From assembly GCA_032718475.1 (NCBI GenBank), contig JAUCBJ010000608.1, positions 1-64,000 of the forward strand: DNA of 64,000 nucleotides, given 5' to 3'. Both the position numbers and the translations under genes were made by a program. The notes below the pieces were generated by a model. The model ran no database searches, was not told the origin of the DNA, and was given only the letters and a program-made list of their open reading frames with translations. The stretch is from Nemertoderma westbladi (taxonomy: Eukaryota > Xenacoelomorpha > Nemertodermatida > Nemertodermatidae). Below are positions 57,316-64,000 of the stretch, one piece after another (position 1 is the first letter of the stretch; every line of letters begins with the position of its first letter).

Positions 57316-60300
57316 ATGTCTGACACAAGGCAAACTCTGTCAGATAGTCTCCTAGAAACAACAGTCTGTTTATCAGATAGGAGTATAGAGAATCCCAGAC
57401 CGAGGTCTGAAACCCCTCCTACTGTAAGAAAGACAACCCCTACAGTAGCTGTGTCAGAACCTAGGTTAGTAGAAGCAATTTCGCAATTCGCGAAGTTAGT
57501 GAAGCGCCGTAGGTCTATCATCGGTACTCGAGCCCAAGTTAAGCGGGACCAAGAAGCAGTGGAACCGCAACAACCCGCGAGCCAGGGACTTACTTCTCAA
57601 CGGCCCGATAGCTCCAGTAGTTCGGATACTGTTGAGCGGACGCCCGAACGCGGAGCGAAGATGGCGGATAAGGTTTATGATGAGCGGCCAACCTATGAAG
57701 AATCAACCGACGCCACTTCTTCTCAAGAAGAAAGCGAAGTGACAGCAGAGAAACCGCATAAGAGGGATGCTATTGACATCTATCTGTCAGACTATCAACG
57801 CTTTGTAGGAGATGAAGAGTTGAGGAGAAGGCTGGAGGGGCTTAGCCCTAATAGTGAAGGAACCAAGCTTGTGCTGGACGCAATTGATGCGGAAATGTTA
57901 GCGGCGAACCAAGCTAAATTTGATGAACTCCTCCGCATCAATAGAGTTCAAGAAGAGCAAGTAAAGAAAAAACGTATAGAAGACAGAAAGAAAGCAGCAG
58001 TAGTAGTTGCGGAAGCAGAAAGAAAGGCGGCAGCGGCCAAGGCAGCGGCAGAGGCAGCAGCAGAGACAAAAGTGGCAGAAGCAGAAAGGAAAGCGGCTGA
58101 CGAAATCACCCAATTAGAATTGGAAAACATTCAGGAGAATCAAGACTGCATAAATAAACAGTTAGCAGCTAGTAATATGCAGATGATGAATCGATCTACT
58201 CCCAAAAGACAGGGATATACATCATCTGAGGAAGGCGATACCACCGATACTGAAGGCAAGGGAAATAGATCTCGTCCAAGTAGACGTAAAAGAACATTCC
58301 ACCGTCAGAAATTGCCTGATTTGCCTCCAGCTGTTAGAAGGCAGCTAAATAACACCAACTTAGGTAGTACAGAGCCCACAGACCAAATAATTAAAATAGA
58401 AAGACTCCCTACTATAGTAGATGAGCCTGAAATAGGTAGGCCTGTTCTTGAAATCACCCCTACGGTAATAGATACACCTGTGCTCCCTGAAGCTACCTAT
58501 AAATTCCCTCTACATAGCACTAAGCTACCTGTGCCCCGTAGAACTGCCCGAGAGACAGTTCAGGTCCTGGACCCCGAGCGAAATATTCCGAATTTGTCGC
58601 CCGTTGTCCCTTGTCTGCCCGCTACGACGTTGGCGGATCCCGTTTCGGCGGTTGATTGGGTAGACGAGAGACGGCGGGGGATGGATATTCTCCTCGGAGA
58701 GATGAAGGAGAATCGGATACGCTCCTCCCAACAGGTCCGAGAGTTGGAAGGGACTGTCCAACATTTAAAGGGAACAGTGAGGGAAAGCAAGTTAGAGTTG
58801 CAAGAAGTGCAGCAAAATATCGCGCTAGAGCGCGATAAACTAGTAAATTTACAAAAGGGTATACCACCACCCCCTGTAACAATGTGTCAACCCGTTAGGT
58901 CTGAAGTATCTCATGCGCAAGGTGTGGAGCCTACACGCATCTATACTGCTAGCGAAGTAGAAACTCCTATAGTGAACCCTATTAAGGGTAATTATAGACC
59001 TGTTGATAGTGATATTCCCTATAGACCGGATCATAATCCGAGAAATTTATATACCGATAACTCGATATTAAATAGCACGATGGCCCAAGAAAGTTTTACG
59101 CGTCAAATGGCTAGAACCGAAGCCCGGCAAGCGGTAAAGGTTGGAGAGATCGTCAAGTTCAATGGAGATGAGATGAAATGGTTACCTTTTAATGAATATT
59201 ACAAAGATAACATACAGAACTCTGTACTATCTAATGGAGAAAAACTTAGATACCTCATCGAGTGCTTGGAAGGATCTCCCAAGTTAATGGCGTTAAAGTT
59301 TATTGGACATCCAGACGGATTAAGACAAGTTTGGGATACGCTAAACATCAGGTATGGTAATAGGAATAATATCGCTGGGTACTTGTATGCCAAGTTAGTA
59401 GCGCCCCGAAAGTTTATTAGTAGCGGAATTATCGAGTTTTCCGATGAGATCCAGGAGATCTGCAGACAATTAGATTGGCTAGGTAAGTCTCATGAGTATC
59501 AGAACACTATGGTTATTAGAGCAGTGGCTTCTACTTTACCTAAAGGTGGAGTAGGTACACGCTGGGATAAGAAAGTGTTATATATGATGGAACAACAACG
59601 ACGAGACCCTACCATGACTGATCTCATGTCATTCTTAGATAGAGAAGTGAAATTACAGCTCCTAAGGCAGTCCAGAGAGAAGACATTGGAAAACAAGGTA
59701 AGTGAGAAACCCGTTTCTAGGAGAAGGGTAACACCAGTATGTTATACCGACGACGGTGAAAGCCAAACCTCTCAAGGAGAGGACAGCGGGAAAGACACTG
59801 CCAGGCCTTACTATGTCAATAAAATGCCTAAAGAACAGGTAAGTAAATCCAAGTCTCGACCCAATGACAGAAGGGAACCGGTACAAAAAACCCCTCCTAC
59901 GTCTCCTAAAGGAATTCAGGTGAGAAAGCCCGAGGAAAGAACGAGTGTGCACCACATAGCACAGGTTAAAGTAAGTAACATCAAGCCGAAATGTGTGCTG
60001 TGCGACGGGCCCCACCGTTTAAATGCGTGTGATAAATTCCTGAGGAAATCACTCGAGGATAGACGTGAAGTCATGTGGGATAAGCGGTTGTGTTATAATT
60101 GCCTCAGACGAGGACACCAACGGCGAACCTGTAACTCCGACGCAAGGTGTGCAAAGTGCGGCGCAAAACATCATATCTTGTTGCACACGGAATTCGAACG
60201 AAACAGCCCGAGTCAGGTAAGTGAGTCCGAACTACATGTCCAATTCAGTGATGTGAACGACACTGATCAATCTGAGATGGAAGGATTCTATACGGACGAG

Positions 60301-61722
60301 TTCTCCGACCAAAACGAATCCTGTTACCTAATAAACACCACCGCAGTGTATCGAGCACTCGTGTATGAGAAAGACACACTTACCTTAACTACTTCCGATC
60401 AACAACCATCTTGGAAAGCGCCAACTTCCAATATAGGAATCCGAGAATTTCCTGTAGTCCAGTTACGGGTCCACGGACCTCAGAAGAGCTATATAGTGAA
60501 CGCCCTCCTGGACTCCGGTAGCACAGGAACATTCATCGATAGGGAACTAGCCGAAGTCATCTTTGCTGGACAACCCAAGTTCCGAACCAAGCTAAACCTG
60601 TCAGGGATCATGCAGGTTTGGAATTCTACTGTAGCTGCCGACTATTATATATGTGAGTTGTCCACCCCCCAGGACGAACTAGGAGAACATAGCATCAGGT
60701 CAGTGAAAATGGTGGCTATAAAGAACTTCGCTACTACTCAAGCAGACCTTTATAATTGGGACGAGGATGAGAGCATCCAACATCTTAACATACCTCGATT
60801 CCAGACTGATTATCCTGGAGTGCAAATACTCATCGGCCAAAACGCGCATGAGGCGCTGGAGACATTAGAGAAACGACCTGCTCAACCGCAACCACTTCAG
60901 CCCTATGCGGTAAGAACTAGAGTAGGTTGGTACCTTACTGGACCTTCCCGTAGAACGCTCAGAGAAAGACTGCTTCAAGATCGCGTCTGCCAGCGGAGTA
61001 AATGGGAAGATGATACTAGTGAGGGAGACGACCCAACTGAGGGAACACCATACTCCTCAGATAATGACGATATTAGCTCCAATTTAGATCAATGGAGATA
61101 TTGTCCCAAGAAGTTTAATCCAACGGACATCGCTTCCAGAGGAGTAACTCCTCAAGAACTGACAGATACTACAGACCGGTTAGGTGAACCCGACTTCCTG
61201 AGTAAGGAGAATGAATGGCCTCCCCATCTTACTCCGACTGAGATTAGACCAGCCAAGGGAGCGGAGAAAGTCGAACCTGAAACCCGGACGGGTGGATCGG
61301 AGTTATTTGAACCCGGGATAGATCTGTCGGTATTACATGTTGCCAGGGACGACGCCGTGGATCTGGGCCTCCCCACCGCGAGTGGATCCTTCATGAAGAT
61401 CAGAGAGAGCGATTGGAGCTCTGGAACATCAGACGTCTCGCAGGGACTCTCACCTCTCCTGCAGAGAGCGACGGACCACTATAGCTCCTGGAATCGGCTT
61501 TGTGACGCCGTCATATACTTTGAGCGATGTTTCTATCGTCACTATTCCAGGACGAAGAGGAAACCTGGAATTGTATTCAGGATGCAGCAACTCAATCACC
61601 CAGTCGGTCGTTTGTGTTTATCGGAAGGGAATGGAGGACTCTCCGGAAACTATGGAAGGCAAGATTCTCTTCCCACGACCACCTCCCTAATCCTTCAAAC
61701 ATCTAGGGACTCCATAACGTAG
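57316..61722 (+). CDS. BEL/Pao-type Gag-protease ORF lacking RT and integrase
   Basis: A single 1,468-residue ORF. Residues ~1-580 are charged, with an Ala/Lys/Glu-rich coiled coil (about 205-280). Residues ~590-795 match the BEL/Pao Gag region (DUF1759-like: VKFNGDEMKWLPF, IECLEGSPKLMAL). Cys/His knuckles follow (about 890-960: CVLCDGPHRLNAC, CYNCLRRGHQRRTC). An aspartic protease has LLDSGSTGTFID near 1064 and a downstream AVRTRVGWYLTGP. The sequence then jumps to QWRYCPKKFNPTDIASRG (about 1258), which in complete elements lies after RT and RNase H. It ends in a short pre-integrase piece (YSSWNRLCDAV) and an unrelated tail. RT, RNase H and the integrase core are missing, yet the frame stays open. 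Confidence 0.9.
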   Translation: MSDTRQTLSDSLLETTVCLSDRSIENPRPRSETPPTVRKTTPTVAVSEPRLVEAISQFAKLVKRRRSIIGTRAQVKRDQEAVEPQQPASQGLTSQRPDSSSSSDTVERTPERGAKMADKVYDERPTYEESTDATSSQEESEVTAEKPHKRDAIDIYLSDYQRFVGDEELRRRLEGLSPNSEGTKLVLDAIDAEMLAANQAKFDELLRINRVQEEQVKKKRIEDRKKAAVVVAEAERKAAAAKAAAEAAAETKVAEAERKAADEITQLELENIQENQDCINKQLAASNMQMMNRSTPKRQGYTSSEEGDTTDTEGKGNRSRPSRRKRTFHRQKLPDLPPAVRRQLNNTNLGSTEPTDQIIKIERLPTIVDEPEIGRPVLEITPTVIDTPVLPEATYKFPLHSTKLPVPRRTARETVQVLDPERNIPNLSPVVPCLPATTLADPVSAVDWVDERRRGMDILLGEMKENRIRSSQQVRELEGTVQHLKGTVRESKLELQEVQQNIALERDKLVNLQKGIPPPPVTMCQPVRSEVSHAQGVEPTRIYTASEVETPIVNPIKGNYRPVDSDIPYRPDHNPRNLYTDNSILNSTMAQESFTRQMARTEARQAVKVGEIVKFNGDEMKWLPFNEYYKDNIQNSVLSNGEKLRYLIECLEGSPKLMALKFIGHPDGLRQVWDTLNIRYGNRNNIAGYLYAKLVAPRKFISSGIIEFSDEIQEICRQLDWLGKSHEYQNTMVIRAVASTLPKGGVGTRWDKKVLYMMEQQRRDPTMTDLMSFLDREVKLQLLRQSREKTLENKVSEKPVSRRRVTPVCYTDDGESQTSQGEDSGKDTARPYYVNKMPKEQVSKSKSRPNDRREPVQKTPPTSPKGIQVRKPEERTSVHHIAQVKVSNIKPKCVLCDGPHRLNACDKFLRKSLEDRREVMWDKRLCYNCLRRGHQRRTCNSDARCAKCGAKHHILLHTEFERNSPSQVSESELHVQFSDVNDTDQSEMEGFYTDEFSDQNESCYLINTTAVYRALVYEKDTLTLTTSDQQPSWKAPTSNIGIREFPVVQLRVHGPQKSYIVNALLDSGSTGTFIDRELAEVIFAGQPKFRTKLNLSGIMQVWNSTVAADYYICELSTPQDELGEHSIRSVKMVAIKNFATTQADLYNWDEDESIQHLNIPRFQTDYPGVQILIGQNAHEALETLEKRPAQPQPLQPYAVRTRVGWYLTGPSRRTLRERLLQDRVCQRSKWEDDTSEGDDPTEGTPYSSDNDDISSNLDQWRYCPKKFNPTDIASRGVTPQELTDTTDRLGEPDFLSKENEWPPHLTPTEIRPAKGAEKVEPETRTGGSELFEPGIDLSVLHVARDDAVDLGLPTASGSFMKIRESDWSSGTSDVSQGLSPLLQRATDHYSSWNRLCDAVIYFERCFYRHYSRTKRKPGIVFRMQQLNHPVGRLCLSEGNGGLSGNYGRQDSLPTTTSLILQTSRDSIT

Positions 61723-63378
61723 CAACATATGGAGTGGGTGTGTGACTCTATTATTTTATATTATTTTATTATTTTTATATTTATGTATGTATTACTATGT
61801 AATTTTATTATAATCGTTTTCTTTAATTTTATTCAGTAGAATGTTATTTTAGCGATTATTTAGTAGATTAGTGCAATATATATTCGCGTTTATTACTTAA
61901 TTACGTATATATTATATTTAATGCGACGGCAAGAAATAATTATTTTCTCTTTCCTTACTGTCCGTATCATATTATAAATACGTGACTACAGTAAGATGAA
62001 ATGTCCGTACTTATTAAAGTACAATAAAGCCACTACTATATTTAAGTATTATTGGTAGGCAGAGTATTAGGAATGCAAAGTTCAGATCCTCGTGTCTCGG
62101 CTAAACCAAGCTCTGGGTAGACCTTGGAAACGACTTGCCTCTTCACACTGACATTGCTTCGTGCGATATTGCTCTCATACCGTATATTAAATAATACATA
62201 TAGTAGCGTGATGTCCCTTTAACAGTAGCGTATCACGCAAAATAAATCTGTTAAACCCTTTGACCATCTGTAATTCTAGTCGATTAAGATATCGCGGCAC
62301 CCACCGATATACTTGAAAGACAAATTATAGAATCAGTGGTTAACGTCCCCAGACAAGTTCTGGAATAAATCGGTGCCCATCTCAAATATTAATTATTTAA
62401 TATTTGCAAATCTAATAAATCAAAATCTGTAAAATTCAGATCCTTCAACAATTCTAGTCAATTAAGATATCGTAGCATTTACCGATATTCTTAAAGAGAC
62501 AATTTTCTTAGAATTAAGGATCTTGTGTCCCTAGACATGTTCTAGAATCAAAATATGCCCATTTAATTATCAAGTAATAAAATTTCAGGGAATAAATTTA
62601 AATTCATGCCTTTTAATGAATTTAATAAATTGCCATTTTTACGCAATTTATAAAGTTCCCAAAATTCCATTAATTAATAGGTCAAGGGAGCGGAGATTTA
62701 TCTTATCATGCGTATGAGTGTGTGAAAGTCTCCCAAACATAGTCAATAGCCGATAAAATTCATAAAGTCATGTATAAAACAGAACATTGACTATTAAAGA
62801 ATTACTATTAAATAACATCCCAGATCTGTATGCATTGGAATCACCCTAATTCTACCGCTAGCTTTGCATAATGTCACCATAGCAACAACCACGCTAGAAT
62901 TAGAATTGAGTTAAAAGAACAATAGAAAGCTTGTCCCATTGAATAGCATAGGGAATAAATAGTGCACTGATAGTATCCAAGGATACATAATAATACAGTG
63001 ACATTCTGGAAGGCATTGACTAACGGACAAGTGACCCGAGTGTGTGTAATTTGTGACAAGTTGTGTGTGTGGTACTTGTGAGTTTATAGGCGAATGTTAC
63101 TACTAAGGTGTGTTTACAGTAGCTAGTCGCAATCGTAAAAGTAACCTAACTCTCCAAGGAAAACCTGAAGTACATCTAAGTCTTTGGGACGGACAGTCGA
63201 GTGACTTGTGTCGGTTGTCGTTGTCGTTGTGCGGCTACGTCGTTGGCGAAAGTACAGCGGCGACGACACATCGGCGCTGAGGATCTCGTACTGTCCGGGG
63301 TTGATTGGGGTAGGCAGCGACGCCCGCTCGCCTAAATGTGGACTCATTATAATATGGATAAACTCATATATAGCAGAT
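61723..63378. other. Non-coding, with a diverged direct repeat
   Basis: AT-rich. Two diverged ~130-bp copies (about 62260-62400 and 62450-62580) share AATTCTAGTC, ATTAAGATATCG and CCGATAT. No gene is seen. Confidence 0.5.
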
Positions 63379-63552
63379 ATGACGGAGTTGATAGAAGATG
63401 GTCTTGGTATCGGGGAGCGATATACTCTACTTTTACAAGCGTTTGTTGATAACTTAATACGCGGCGACGTTAGTCCAACTGCTGCGGAGGACGATGGTCG
63501 TTATATCGAACCGCCAATGTCCCAAGAGCAGCTCGCGCGAGTTGGACTATAG
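63379..63552 (+). CDS. Possible first exon or small ORF, unidentified
   Basis: A GC-richer stretch encodes MTELIEDGLGIGERYTLLL and FVDNLIRGDVSPTAAEDDGR, ending ARVGL. Composition and acidic, hydrophilic content are more gene-like than the surroundings, and an in-frame upstream ATG at 63208 exists. I recognise no family. It may be a chance frame or a 5' exon of a gene continuing off the window. Confidence 0.25.
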   Translation: MTELIEDGLGIGERYTLLLQAFVDNLIRGDVSPTAAEDDGRYIEPPMSQEQLARVGL

Positions 63553-64000
63553 AAAATTCGCTGCTCGATATACGCGGCGTAATGGTACGTATATGGGCTT
63601 CTTAACTACTGGTCATACTATGTCGACTATATATCCTGCCCAGCGGAGTCGGAACCATAAACTGAAATTCGAATGCGAAAATTATATTCGAAATTGACTC
63701 GAAAGAAAAGACACTAAAGAAACAAATGGACGCGGTAACTCCAACGTATATTTGGAATTCTTGATAGAAGCATTGTAACAACAAATAAATATCACCCGCG
63801 TTTACCCTACCAGACGTGCGTCTTTGGTATTATTACGATAAATGCCCTAGACTCAAATAATAAACGGAAAGACATAAACATCCATGTAAACCGAAACTTG
63901 TTGACGTATCACCTATGCTCACTCGGCTCGAACGATCCTGGAGTAAACCTACGATCAGAGTCCCGGAATACTCGGTCAAACCTCCTCATTCCTTAGTTGG
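63553..64000. other. Right edge, nothing recognised
   Basis: No supported feature; a 67-codon frame at 63494-63697 overlaps the preceding one and has no motif. Confidence 0.4.

Overview
This is nuclear DNA of an invertebrate animal. The evidence is spliced genes with GT-AG introns, many animal-type retroelements and DNA transposons, minisatellites and homopolymer runs. The host genes (a full-length LRRC9 orthologue and a class A neuropeptide-type GPCR) and the repeat types (LINE, RTE-like LINE, hAT, Ty3/gypsy, BEL/Pao) fit a marine invertebrate. The compact 4-exon LRRC9 would suit a tunicate-like lineage, but I cannot fix the taxon.

Layout. 1-4.7 kb: a LINE on the minus strand with two intact ORFs (ORF2 runs off the left edge). 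4.75-11.2 kb: nested DNA transposons, each with 8-bp target duplications: element A (4753-9803) contains hAT-like element B (5291-9374), and element C (9862-11210) has near-perfect 195-bp inverted ends. 11.2-16.9 kb: repeat-rich intergenic DNA. 16.9-26.9 kb: LRRC9 on the plus strand, four coding exons joining to exactly 1,423 codons plus stop. 27.5-30.4 kb: hAT and RTE-like LINE remnants and minisatellites. 31.3-36.9 kb: the 3' exons (TM4-TM7) of a rhodopsin-family GPCR on the minus strand. 37.4-38.5 kb: a decayed gypsy integrase. 39.36-44.63 kb: a full-length Ty3/gypsy element with 220-bp LTRs that appear identical and a CAGTA duplication. 44.9-48 kb: RTE-like fragments. 48.4-54.2 kb: tandem repeats and MITE-like elements. 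57.3-61.7 kb: a BEL/Pao gag-protease ORF lacking reverse transcriptase and integrase.

The most unusual signal is at splice sites. LRRC9 intron 3 starts with about 82 tandem copies of a 30-bp unit made of the end of exon 3 plus its GTGAGT donor. It ends with ten copies of a 64-bp unit made of its own 3' splice site plus the start of exon 4. Only the first donor and the last acceptor keep the reading frame. In the neighbouring GPCR gene, the TM7 exon donor (GAG|GTTAGT) is likewise the first member of about 63 tandem ~50-bp units that repeat the donor. Two adjacent genes thus carry 5' splice sites amplified as minisatellites, and in one of them the 3' splice site is amplified too.
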